This document shows, in pieces, positions 1 through 6,155 of a DNA stretch of 7,911 nt; positions within the stretch are counted from its first letter, which is position 1; each line of letters opens with the position of its first letter. This DNA is from JAWLFY01 sp964462125 (lineage in GTDB: Bacteria > Planctomycetota > Planctomycetia > Pirellulales > Pirellulaceae): positions 1-7,911 of the forward strand of contig CAYWXT010000262.1 of the NCBI GenBank assembly GCA_964462125.1. The letters are read 5' to 3'. A model generated the notes under the pieces. That model worked only from the letters and a program-made list of their open reading frames with translations. It was not told the DNA's origin and did no database searches. Made by a program: the position numbers and the translations under genes.

Positions 1-101
1 GGCTCGGCGAGACGGACGTACTTGGCGCGGTGACGGTCCGGCTCGGCGAGACGGACGTACTTGGCGCGCGGTGACGATCCGGCTCGGCGAGACGGACGTA
101 C
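1..101 (-). repeat. Tandem 39/41-bp repeat array, left copy
   Basis: Read on the minus strand from 101 towards 1, the block starts GTACGTCCG and consists of a 41-bp unit (101-61), a 39-bp unit (60-22) and a third unit cut by the window edge (21-1). The 41-bp unit has GCGCGCC where the 39-bp unit has GCGCC, so the length difference is one extra GC dinucleotide. Each unit carries an imperfect 21-bp dyad with outer arms GTCCG/CGGAC and inner arms CTCG/CGAG; a complete example lies at 36-56. The same family occurs at 7631-7911 in the opposite orientation. No unique spacers are present, so it is not a CRISPR array. The inner edge at 101 is sharp: sequence to its right shows no repeat similarity. 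The full size of the array is unknown. Confidence 0.93.
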
Positions 102-153
102 GTCGGTTTCGCTGAAACAGACGCCGAAACAGCACCGCTCAGCGAACCCGATG

Positions 154-159
154 TACAAT
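154..159 (+). promoter_or_regulatory. Possible -10 box for the toroid-protein operon
   Basis: TACAAT differs from the sigma-70 consensus TATAAT at one base. No good -35 hexamer lies 16-18 bases upstream, so the call is weak. Transcription from it would start near 166, leaving a leader of about 25 bases before the ATG at 191. It would also exclude the upstream ATG at 158 as a start codon. Confidence 0.3.
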
Positions 160-181
160 GCACGCTCACACCCTGGGCCAT

Positions 182-185
182 GAGG
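182..185 (+). promoter_or_regulatory. Shine-Dalgarno deciding the 191 start
   Basis: GAGG, followed by AAACG, sits five bases before the ATG at 191. The alternative in-frame ATG at 158 has no comparable purine-rich site, so 191 is preferred. Confidence 0.55.
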
Positions 186-190
186 AAACG

Positions 191-1330
191 ATGCAGGTTG
201 GCGATTTGAAACGACCAACGTTGATCCAGGCAACGCGTCGACGTCTAAGCAGCGCTGCGCCGTTGATACTCGCCATGGCGCTGACCCCAAGTATCGCCGT
301 GGCGCAGTCGCCGGAGAATGACCCCGGCGCAGCGTCCTCCCCCGCCTCCCCAACCCAGTTGCCGGAGCTCCGAACTGGCGAGGCGGTGTCGCGGGACGTC
401 CGGCGGATCTATGACCGCGGCTTGACGTTTCTCGCCGAACAACAGGACTCCGATGGAACCTGGGACACCAGTCACGCGGGGGCCGGGGTCACGGGGCTCG
501 GGGTGCTCTGCTTCTTCGGCTCTGGCGAAGACCCGAACTTTGGCCGCTATGCCGAGAACATTCGTCGGGGACTGCGGAGCATCATTCGGCAACAGGACCC
601 GCAGACCGGCTACTTTGGCGGCAGTATGTACCATCACGGGTTCGCCATGTTGGCCTTGGCGGAAGCCTACGGTGCGGTAGACGACGCGGCGCTCTGGCCG
701 GCGACCGAGCGAGATCGGTTTTCGGTGGGCGAGTCGTTGGAAATGGCGGTCCGTGGGGCGCTGACCTCACAGAAGTCGAACCCCTTGGGCGCTTGGCGCT
801 ACAGTCCCAGCGGGACCGATGCTGACACCTCGGTCGCCGGGTCCGTCTTGATGGGCCTGCTGGCCGCCCGCAACGCGGGACTGGAAGTTCCTGACGAGGC
901 GGTGGAGCGGGCGATCAACTACTTCATCAAGATGACCGCCGACTCGGGCCAGGTCGCCTATTCAGGCGGCATCGGCGGGTTCGATGAGTCGCTCGCCAGA
1001 ATCTCCATCGCCAACCTGGTTTACGCCGTCGCCCGCCGCGAAGATCTTTCCCAGTACCAAGCCACCCTCGACTATCTCACCAAACAAGTTCGCTCAAACA
1101 ACGTCGGGCACGGAGGGACGGCGTACCAGAACTACTACCAGGCGCAGGCTCTATTTCAGGGCGACTACGAAGCTTGGAAACGCTGGAACGAGGCATTGAT
1201 CCGCGAATTGAAGACGACTCAAAAGGAGGACGGCAGCTTTCACGGATCACAAGACGCCTACGTCACGACCACCCTGTCGTTGCTGTCCCTGGCGGTCAAC
1301 TTCCGGTTCCTTCCGATCTACGAGAGGTGA
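191..1330 (+). CDS. Exported squalene-cyclase-like toroid protein (prenyltransferase/squalene oxidase repeat)
   Basis: A 379-residue protein. It starts with a basic stretch and a hydrophobic core, then an apparent signal-peptidase site after SIAVA (about residue 38), so it is probably exported. The mature part carries alpha-alpha-barrel repeats of the prenyltransferase/squalene-oxidase type: LAEQQDSDGTW (81-91), RQQDPQTGYFGG (133-144), LGAWRYSPSGTDADTS (199-214), SGGIGGFDESLAR (258-270) and KEDGSFHGSQDAYVTTT (345-361). DADTS (210-214) resembles the acid motif DXDD(T) of class II triterpene cyclases, but only two of the acidic residues are present and a true cyclase is much longer (over 600 residues). 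Cyclase activity is therefore not supported; a binding or scaffold role is as likely. Similar exported proteins are common in planctomycetes and mostly uncharacterised. Its TGA shares a base with the ATG at 1330 in the next gene's frame, so the two are almost certainly cotranscribed. The start at 191 is chosen for its GAGG site; 158 would add 11 residues. Confidence 0.85.
   Translation: MQVGDLKRPTLIQATRRRLSSAAPLILAMALTPSIAVAQSPENDPGAASSPASPTQLPELRTGEAVSRDVRRIYDRGLTFLAEQQDSDGTWDTSHAGAGVTGLGVLCFFGSGEDPNFGRYAENIRRGLRSIIRQQDPQTGYFGGSMYHHGFAMLALAEAYGAVDDAALWPATERDRFSVGESLEMAVRGALTSQKSNPLGAWRYSPSGTDADTSVAGSVLMGLLAARNAGLEVPDEAVERAINYFIKMTADSGQVAYSGGIGGFDESLARISIANLVYAVARREDLSQYQATLDYLTKQVRSNNVGHGGTAYQNYYQAQALFQGDYEAWKRWNEALIRELKTTQKEDGSFHGSQDAYVTTTLSLLSLAVNFRFLPIYER
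1322..1327 (+). promoter_or_regulatory. Shine-Dalgarno inside the upstream gene's end
   Basis: GAGAGG lies in the last codons of the toroid gene, eight bases before the ATG at 1336. The ATG at 1330 would be only two bases away and a GTG at 1333 five bases away. The spacing favours 1336, though 1333 remains possible, and suggests translational coupling. Confidence 0.5.
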
Positions 1331-1335
1331 TGGTG

Positions 1336-2508
1336 ATGCTGCTTCGCGGACACCGCAGCGTTGCGCCTCATGCCATCCTTCTCGCCCTGTGCGCCGTCGC
1401 CTGGATGTCGATGGGAAGCCCCGTCGTGGCGGAGGAGGACGAGACAGACCCTTCGTCAGCGCCTCCGGCCAGCGTGACACTTCGCGACGGCAGCCAACTC
1501 CACGGCAGCTTCCTGCCCTCCGAATCGACCGAATCGTTCCTTTGGCAGGACGACGAAGACCGCCAGCGGGAACCCCAGCGGCGGGAGATTTCATGGTCGC
1601 AGGTGCAATCGGTTCGGTTCGGAGAGAAGCGTCGCGAGCATGCCAACCTGAGCCCGCTGCAGCAACAACGGGCGCAAGCTGAGACGCGGCGCAAGGCAGC
1701 ACTGCGGGGAGCGTGGCATCCGAAACGCGACGGCGAGGGACCGGAGGGAAAGCGCCAAGAATCAGCGCCGGTACTCTGGGAAAACGCAATTCACCTGCGC
1801 GGCGGCGACCTGATCTCAGGACGCTTGCGATCGATCGGCTCCAGCGACGTGCATTTTGAAACGGATCGCTACGGCGTCGCTTCGTTCCCGCAACAACAGG
1901 TCGCGGCGGTCGAGCTGAGTGACGCCGCCGCGATCTCGTCCCTCGACGAAACGAGCCGCCAGCGGTTGATGACCGTCCCTCGGGCTCGCGGGGACCAACC
2001 GCCGACACACCTTGTTATCGCGCCGGTTGGCGACTACCTCCGAGGCCGGTTGCGGCAGATGGACGAGCAACAGCTTCAATTCGAACTGGCCACCGGCGAG
2101 GTCCAGATCCCGCGGGAACGAGTCTGCCAAATCATCTGGCTCAACCCGCCAGCCGGTGGGCAGAACGAATCGGACGCGTCCCACGACAGTACGCCCCACA
2201 ATGAGTCGGCTGGCTCGGCCGATGCGGAGTACGAAACGGCGGGGAAGGAGGACGAGCCGGGAGGGCCAAAAGTCCAAGTCGTCTACGCCGACGGCGAACG
2301 GGTGAGCCTCGATTCGATCCGTGTCGACGGCGCGGCGATCCGCGGAACCCACGCACAGCTGGGGGATTGTGAGATCCCTCTCGGCGACATTGCGGAACTT
2401 GTGCTCGAGCCGGGGGTTGCGTCGGGGGGCTCTGCGCCGGGCTTCGATGAGTGGACGCTCCGGGCGGCCGACCTTCCCTGGGCGGATCGGGCGCGTTCGG
2501 ACCAGTGA
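1336..2508 (+). CDS. Exported protein with four beta-rich repeats, function unknown
   Basis: A 390-residue protein whose function I do not recognise. Residues 1-32 form a signal peptide ending SPVVA before EEDE. The rest contains four diverged copies of a unit of about 45 residues: VTLRDGSQLHGSF to VQSVRFG (47-96), AIHLRGGDLISGRLRSI to VAAVELS (151-195), LVIAPVGDYLRGRLRQM to VCQIIWL (226-269) and VQVVYADGERVSLDSI to IAELVLE (313-358). The shared pattern is a hydrophobic strand, a Gly/Asp turn, a second strand, then a polar residue, Pro or Trp before a final V-x-x-I/V-x-hydrophobic strand. This suggests a small beta fold repeated in tandem. The linkers at 97-150 and 271-312 are charged and probably disordered. 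The tail FDEWTLRAADLPWAD (370-384) is another distinct segment. The gene follows the toroid gene without a gap, so a joint periplasmic or envelope role is plausible. An in-frame start at 1174 would add 54 residues encoded by another frame of the upstream gene and would bury the signal peptide. Confidence 0.8.
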   Translation: MLLRGHRSVAPHAILLALCAVAWMSMGSPVVAEEDETDPSSAPPASVTLRDGSQLHGSFLPSESTESFLWQDDEDRQREPQRREISWSQVQSVRFGEKRREHANLSPLQQQRAQAETRRKAALRGAWHPKRDGEGPEGKRQESAPVLWENAIHLRGGDLISGRLRSIGSSDVHFETDRYGVASFPQQQVAAVELSDAAAISSLDETSRQRLMTVPRARGDQPPTHLVIAPVGDYLRGRLRQMDEQQLQFELATGEVQIPRERVCQIIWLNPPAGGQNESDASHDSTPHNESAGSADAEYETAGKEDEPGGPKVQVVYADGERVSLDSIRVDGAAIRGTHAQLGDCEIPLGDIAELVLEPGVASGGSAPGFDEWTLRAADLPWADRARSDQ

Positions 2509-2512
2509 CGGC

Positions 2513-2536
2513 CCGGACGGGAAATACCGCGTCCGG
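2513..2536 (+). terminator. Hairpin just after the operon stop, weak terminator candidate
   Basis: CCGGACG (2513-2519) pairs perfectly with CGTCCGG (2530-2536) across a 10-base loop, beginning four bases after the stop codon at 2508. No T-run follows directly; the next T-rich stretch is at 2576-2590. It could stop transcription or protect the mRNA 3' end. Evidence is limited to the stem and its position. Confidence 0.3.
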
Positions 2537-2549
2537 TGGGGGACGCCTC

Positions 2550-2579
2550 TTGACGATATTCTCCTCCTTCTCGTATTTT
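2550..2579 (+). promoter_or_regulatory. Probable sigma-70 promoter of tRNA-Thr
   Basis: TTGACG (2550-2555), five of six bases matching the -35 consensus, is followed after 18 bases by TATTTT (2574-2579), a fair -10 box. Predicted initiation near 2586 gives a leader of about 27 bases before the tRNA, normal for a tRNA processed by RNase P. The region is markedly richer in T than its surroundings. Confidence 0.5.
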
Positions 2580-2612
2580 TCTTCGTTTGCCGCTAGATTT
2601 TGGCACGGGCTA

Positions 2613-2686
2613 GCCAGCGTAGCTTCAATTGGCAGAGCATCGCATTCGTAATGCGAGGGTTGCGGGTTCGAGTCCCGCCGCTGGCT
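2613..2686 (+). tRNA. tRNA-Thr (anticodon CGT)
   Basis: A complete 74-base cloverleaf. The acceptor stem GCCAGCG (2613-2619) pairs with CGCTGGC (2679-2685). The D-arm is GCTT/GAGC (2622-2625 with 2635-2638, one T-G pair) with the invariant GG in its loop. The anticodon stem TCGCA/TGCGA (2640-2644, 2652-2656) encloses TTCGTAA, giving anticodon CGT at 2647-2649, which reads ACG. A five-base variable loop follows, then T-arm GCGGG/CCCGC (2662-2666, 2674-2678) with loop TTCGAGT. The discriminator is T2686. G1-C72 and C2-G71 and the GT of the anticodon match the known threonine identity elements. CCA is not encoded (CTG follows), so the tail must be added by tRNA nucleotidyltransferase. Confidence 0.96.
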
Positions 2687-2820
2687 CTGGTGCTTGCCGA
2701 TCCGATGAACCGAACCCTGCTGCGGCCCCGTATCGCGGACCAGGCCCCATGTTGCCCGTGGCATCGTTGCCTCGTGGTGTCATGGTACCGCCGGTCCGGC
2801 AGTGCGGGGAGGGCCGAGGG

Positions 2821-2849
2821 TATGATCAGCCCCGATGTCGGGGCAGGAG
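2821..2849 (+). promoter_or_regulatory. Leader hairpin abutting the Shine-Dalgarno, with an overlapping -10-like box
   Basis: GCCCCGA (2829-2835) and TCGGGGC (2838-2844) form a perfect inverted repeat. As RNA it would be a six- or seven-pair GC-rich hairpin ending directly against AGGAG (2845-2849), the ribosome binding site of the TPR/alpha-CTD gene. TATGAT (2821-2826) looks like a -10 box but has no convincing -35; a start from it near 2833 would fall inside the hairpin and remove its left arm. The element can therefore act as an RNA structure only if transcription begins further upstream, for example as read-through from the tRNA. Otherwise the dyad could be a DNA operator. Which is true cannot be decided here. 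Confidence 0.4.
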
Positions 2850-2859
2850 ACCTGTGTCG

Positions 2860-4191
2860 ATGAGTGAAGCCGAAATCGACGTCCTTGACCTGAAGGACTT
2901 TGTCCTTTCGAACCAATCGTTCGGTCCCAGCGACGTGGTCACGATCCGCGACGCCATCACCGAAAACTACGGTCACTTCGCCGAACTCCGTGACGCCACC
3001 ATGGAGTTGGAGGACGACGATACGTTGACGCCGGCGGGGCGGACGAAAATGGGGGTCTGCCAGTTCTTGCTGGGCCGCTTCCGCGACGCCGCCGACACCT
3101 TGCAGTCGGCCGACGGCAGCGCGATGGCGCTGTATAACAACGCCCGCTGCCAGTTCGAATTGGGGCATTACGACGACGCGATCGAAAGCTACGAACAGGC
3201 CCGCAAGGCGGGCTACAACGAAGACCAGTGCAACATCGGCAAGGCAGAATGCCACCGCTATGCCGGCCGTATCGACCAGGCCATGGAAATCCTGGACAAC
3301 ATCTTCGGACCGGCCGAACAGACCGCCGACTATCTGTACCAACGCGCCGCCACGGTGGCAGCGATCGGAGGCCGCAAGGAGGAGGCGATCGCGTTGTATG
3401 AGCGGGCGGTCGCGACCGACCAGAACCACGCCGGCGCCCTGTTCGGCTTGGCACTGGAGAACGACCGGGTGGGCAACGACGAAGAGGCCCTCCACCTGTA
3501 CGAACGCGCCGCCAAGGCGTTCCCCACCGGCATCGGGGCGCTGATCAACCTGGGGCTGATGTACGAAGATACCAACCAATACGACAAGGCCCAGCTGAGC
3601 TACAAACGGATCCTCGACTGCTATCCCGATCACCCGAAGACCCGGCTGTTCATGAAGGACGCCGCCGCCACCGGGAACATGCTCTATGACGAGGAGGCCC
3701 AGCGGCGGACCGACCGGCTGGCCCAAACGCTCAATATGCCCGTGACCAACTTCGAGCTGAGCGTCCGCAGCCGGAACTGCCTGCAGAAGATGGGGATCGA
3801 AACCATCGGTGACCTGACGCGAACCAGCGAAGCGGAGTTGCTCAGCAGCAAGAACTTCGGAGAAACCAGCCTGGTGGAGATCCGCGAGATGCTCACCAGC
3901 CGGGGACTGGCGCTCGGTCAGTTCGCCCACGAAAAAAAGCCCCCCGAGCCAGCGATGGACACCAGCCATATGTCGCCCGACGAGCAGGCGTTGCTGGAAC
4001 GGCCGATCGCCGACTTGAACCTCTCGGTCCGGGCGCGGAAGTGCATGGCACGGCTGCAGCTGAACACCATCGGCGAGCTGATCCGGAAAACCGGCGACGA
4101 GCTGTTGGAGTGTAAGAATTTCGGGGTGACCAGCCTGAACGAAGTCCGCGAGAAGCTCACCGATTTGGGCCTCAAGCTGCGGGGTGACTGA
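2860..4191 (+). CDS. TPR protein with two C-terminal RNA polymerase alpha-CTD domains
   Basis: A 443-residue cytoplasmic protein with no signal peptide or membrane segment. Residues 59-257 form about six tetratricopeptide-like helical pairs, for example SAMALYNNARCQFELGHYDD (87-106) and YLYQRAATVAAIGGRKEEAI (159-178). Two tandem copies of the RNA polymerase alpha-subunit C-terminal helix-hairpin-helix domain follow, at 294-353 and 382-442; by eye they share 30 of 60 positions. The alpha N-terminal assembly domain is absent, so this is not RpoA. Of the E. coli DNA-contact residues, the equivalents of R265, G296, S299 and E302 are kept in both copies (SVRSRNC and SVRARKC; NFGETSLVE and NFGVTSLNE). 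N268 is kept only in the first, and K298 is Thr in both. This fits DNA binding or contact with transcription factors, with the TPR part holding partners, but that is inference. The start at 2860 has AGGAG ten bases upstream. The open frame extends back into the tRNA gene, which cannot be coding; GTG 2854 is an alternative. Confidence 0.85.
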   Translation: MSEAEIDVLDLKDFVLSNQSFGPSDVVTIRDAITENYGHFAELRDATMELEDDDTLTPAGRTKMGVCQFLLGRFRDAADTLQSADGSAMALYNNARCQFELGHYDDAIESYEQARKAGYNEDQCNIGKAECHRYAGRIDQAMEILDNIFGPAEQTADYLYQRAATVAAIGGRKEEAIALYERAVATDQNHAGALFGLALENDRVGNDEEALHLYERAAKAFPTGIGALINLGLMYEDTNQYDKAQLSYKRILDCYPDHPKTRLFMKDAAATGNMLYDEEAQRRTDRLAQTLNMPVTNFELSVRSRNCLQKMGIETIGDLTRTSEAELLSSKNFGETSLVEIREMLTSRGLALGQFAHEKKPPEPAMDTSHMSPDEQALLERPIADLNLSVRARKCMARLQLNTIGELIRKTGDELLECKNFGVTSLNEVREKLTDLGLKLRGD

Positions 4192-4208
4192 GAGCCTTTC
4201 CACGCTCG

Positions 4209-4253
4209 AAAAAGGGGTCAGGACTCTTTTTTGCGAGTCCTGACCCCTCTTTT
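4209..4253 (+). terminator. Strong symmetrical hairpin: bidirectional terminator or REP-like element
   Basis: GGGGTCAGGACTC (4214-4226) pairs perfectly over 13 bp with GAGTCCTGACCCC (4235-4247) around an eight-base loop TTTTTTGC. An A-run (4209-4213) precedes it and TCTTTT (4248-4253) follows, so it has terminator shape on both strands. It begins about 18 bases after the TPR/alpha-CTD stop codon, which suits termination of that gene. It also resembles the short GGGGTCAG-headed hairpins scattered in many planctomycete genomes, which look like REP-type repeats. I cannot count copies from this window. No clear promoter for tgt is visible in the 27 bases after it. Confidence 0.7.
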
Positions 4254-4280
4254 CACCTGAAGACCATCCCTTCCGCCCGC

Positions 4281-5390
4281 ATGCCTCCCTTCTCATTCCA
4301 ATTGCAACACCGCGACGCGGCGACCGGAGCCCGTCGCGGTTGTTTCATGACACCCCACGGCCCCGTGCAAACGCCCAGCTTCATGCCGGTCGGGACCCAG
4401 GGAACGGTCAAGGGAGTGACGATCGATCACGTCGCCGCGACGGGAGCCGAGATGATCCTCGGCAACACCTATCACTTGGCACTCCGCCCCGGCCACGAAA
4501 CCGTCCGACAGCTCGGCGGTCTGCATGCGATGTGCGGCTGGCAAGGGCCGATTCTGACCGACAGCGGCGGGTTTCAAATCTTCAGCCTCGCCGACATCAA
4601 CCGAGTCACCGAGCACGCCGTTACCTTCCGGAGTCACGTTGACGGACGGGCCGTCGAGCTGACCCCCGAGCGTTCGATCGAGATCCAGGAAGCTCTCGGC
4701 AGCGACGTCGCTATGGTCCTCGATCACGTCATCGCCCTGCCAGCCGAACCAGCCGCCGTGGAGCAGGCGATGGCCCGATCCGTCCGCTGGGCCCAACGCT
4801 GTTGCGAGGCGCGAACGCGCTCCGATCAAGCGGTCTTTGCGATCGTGCAAGGTGGGCTCGACGAAACACTGCGGCTCGCCTGTGCCAGCGAACTGAGGGC
4901 CATGCCCTTTGAAGGCTTCGCCATCGGCGGGCTCAGCGTCGGGGAGCTGCCGGAAGAAATGTACCGCATCACCGAGGTCACCAGTGCGGGCCTGCCCGAG
5001 GACAAGCCGCGCTACCTGATGGGCGTCGGACGGCCGATCGATCTGCTGGAAAACATCCTCCGCGGGGTCGACATGTTCGACTGTGTGATGCCGACCCGGG
5101 GCGGACGCAACGCCCAAGCCTTCACCGACTCAGGAACGCTCCGACTCCGCAACGCCATGCACCGGCACGATACGCGCCCCTTGGAACCCGACTGCCCCTG
5201 CCTCGCCTGCCGACGACACAGCCGCGGCTACCTTCGACACCTATTTCTCGCCGGTGAGATGCTAGGACCGATCCTGCTGACGATCCACAACCTGACCTAC
5301 TACCAGCGGCTGATGGCCGGGGCGCGGGAGGCGATCGAGCAGGACCGGCTGCAAGCCTTTGTCAACCAAAAGAAAGCCGGCTGGGCGTAG
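4281..5390 (+). CDS. tgt: Queuine/preQ1 tRNA-guanine transglycosylase
   Basis: A complete 369-residue Tgt, the normal bacterial length. The enzyme exchanges guanine 34 in tRNAs with GUN anticodons (Asp, Asn, His, Tyr) for preQ1, or for queuine in some lineages, and works in the cytoplasm. Visible family features are PSFMPVGTQGTVKG (32-45), TDSGGFQ (93-99) with D94 matching D102 of the Zymomonas enzyme, and AIVQGG (187-192). GGLSVGE (216-222) and MFDCVMPTRGGRNA (265-278) follow, with the catalytic nucleophile D267. The zinc site is C305, C307, C310 and H336. The pocket motif is LDHV (147-150) where most bacterial enzymes have FDEC, an unusual change. The start at 4281 keeps the N-terminal strand typical of the family, but no Shine-Dalgarno is visible. 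The gene is convergent with the EF-hand gene, 51 bases apart. No other queuosine gene (queA, queG, yhhQ) is in the window. Confidence 0.97.
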   Translation: MPPFSFQLQHRDAATGARRGCFMTPHGPVQTPSFMPVGTQGTVKGVTIDHVAATGAEMILGNTYHLALRPGHETVRQLGGLHAMCGWQGPILTDSGGFQIFSLADINRVTEHAVTFRSHVDGRAVELTPERSIEIQEALGSDVAMVLDHVIALPAEPAAVEQAMARSVRWAQRCCEARTRSDQAVFAIVQGGLDETLRLACASELRAMPFEGFAIGGLSVGELPEEMYRITEVTSAGLPEDKPRYLMGVGRPIDLLENILRGVDMFDCVMPTRGGRNAQAFTDSGTLRLRNAMHRHDTRPLEPDCPCLACRRHSRGYLRHLFLAGEMLGPILLTIHNLTYYQRLMAGAREAIEQDRLQAFVNQKKAGWA

Positions 5391-5441
5391 GCAAGGTCTC
5401 CCACCGGTCCGCTCCGCGGTCACGCCCTCAACCACGACTTT

Positions 5442-6155
5442 CTATTCTCTCCTCTCTCCTCTCCCCCCTCGACCGCGACGTTGCTCGATTCGCTGCTTGA
5501 CCATCGCCCGCAGCTCTTCGCGGCTGAGCTTCCCGTCATCGTCTTGGTCGAATTCCATCCATCGTTCGACCATGGCATCGGGGTCGGGGGCAGCCCGGCG
5601 TGCCCCTTGGTCCCTGTCGGCTCCTGGGCGACGCTCCCTTCCGCCTCGCGCATTGCGCCCGCCTCGCGATTCGGGCCTGCGTTCAGCTCGTCGTTCCGAA
5701 CGCGCCCGGCCTTCGGGGCGCCGGCGGTCCTGCAATTCGGAGCGGCCTTCGGCGCCGCGCGGCCGGCGGGGCCGTTCCGCTTGGCGGCCGCCGCGACCCC
5801 GCTGTGCGAAACCGGGACGAAGCTCCTCGGCGTCGAGCTGCCCGTCGTCATTTTCGTCCAGCGCCGACAATGCTTCCGACGCGTTTTCGATTTCTTCGGC
5901 CGTGATCACGCCGTCGGAATCCGCGTCGAGTGCGGCCAGCACGGGGAGCCTCTGCATCATCCTCTGCATCATCCCTTCCATGCTACCGGGGCCACGTGGT
6001 CCCCCCGGGCCGCCGGGGCCTTGCGGTCCTCCCGGGCCGACTCCTCGGCCTCCACCAGGAGGCTGGGCCCAAAGGCCGGATGCAAGCATGGTCATCGCGA
6101 CGAGGCAAGCGAGCGCCGTAAAAATGCGTTTCGAGGCATGAGAGGCAATAGTCAT
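5442..6155 (-). CDS. Exported EF-hand protein with Gly/Pro repeat and Arg-rich linker
   Basis: A 237-residue protein. A signal peptide covers residues 1-31 (KRIFTALACLVAMTML, then SGLWA before QPP). Residues 33-57 are a Gly/Pro tract with collagen-like spacing (GPGGPQGPGGPGGP). A pair of canonical EF-hand loops follows, DADSDGVITAEE (77-88) and DENDDGQLDAEE (100-111). Residues 118-189 are very rich in Arg, Gly and Glu and low in complexity, and a third loop DQDDDGKLSREE lies at 203-214 before an Arg-rich end. All three loops have acidic or polar ligands at positions 1, 3, 5 and 9 and Glu at 12, so calcium binding is well supported. Such EF-hand exported proteins are abundant in planctomycetes; a role in envelope or matrix calcium binding is inference. 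The start at 6155 is set by GGAG nine bases upstream and gives a good signal peptide; the frame is open back to 6236. Confidence 0.88.
   Translation of the reverse strand: MTIASHASKRIFTALACLVAMTMLASGLWAQPPGGGRGVGPGGPQGPGGPGGPRGPGSMEGMMQRMMQRLPVLAALDADSDGVITAEEIENASEALSALDENDDGQLDAEELRPGFAQRGRGGRQAERPRRPRGAEGRSELQDRRRPEGRARSERRAERRPESRGGRNARGGRERRPGADRDQGARRAAPDPDAMVERWMEFDQDDDGKLSREELRAMVKQRIEQRRGRGGRGERRE

Noticed and set aside
106..118. Small hairpin GTTTC-GCT-GAAAC upstream of the toroid gene
   Set aside because: The stem is only 5 bp with a three-base loop and no T-run; chance occurrence is likely.
1174..1335. Upstream extension of the four-repeat protein
   Set aside because: It lies within the toroid gene in another frame and would place 54 unrelated residues before a clear signal peptide.
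1247..2008. A 253-residue minus-strand open frame opposite the two exported proteins
   Set aside because: The translation is Arg/Pro-rich and low in complexity, without motif or ribosome binding site, while the plus strand has two coherent exported proteins.
2593..4296. A 567-residue open frame on the minus strand opposite the TPR/alpha-CTD gene
   Set aside because: It is the mirror of a well-supported gene with recognisable domains. It also runs across the tRNA gene and hairpin, and its translation has no recognisable motif. Long antisense frames are expected at this GC content.
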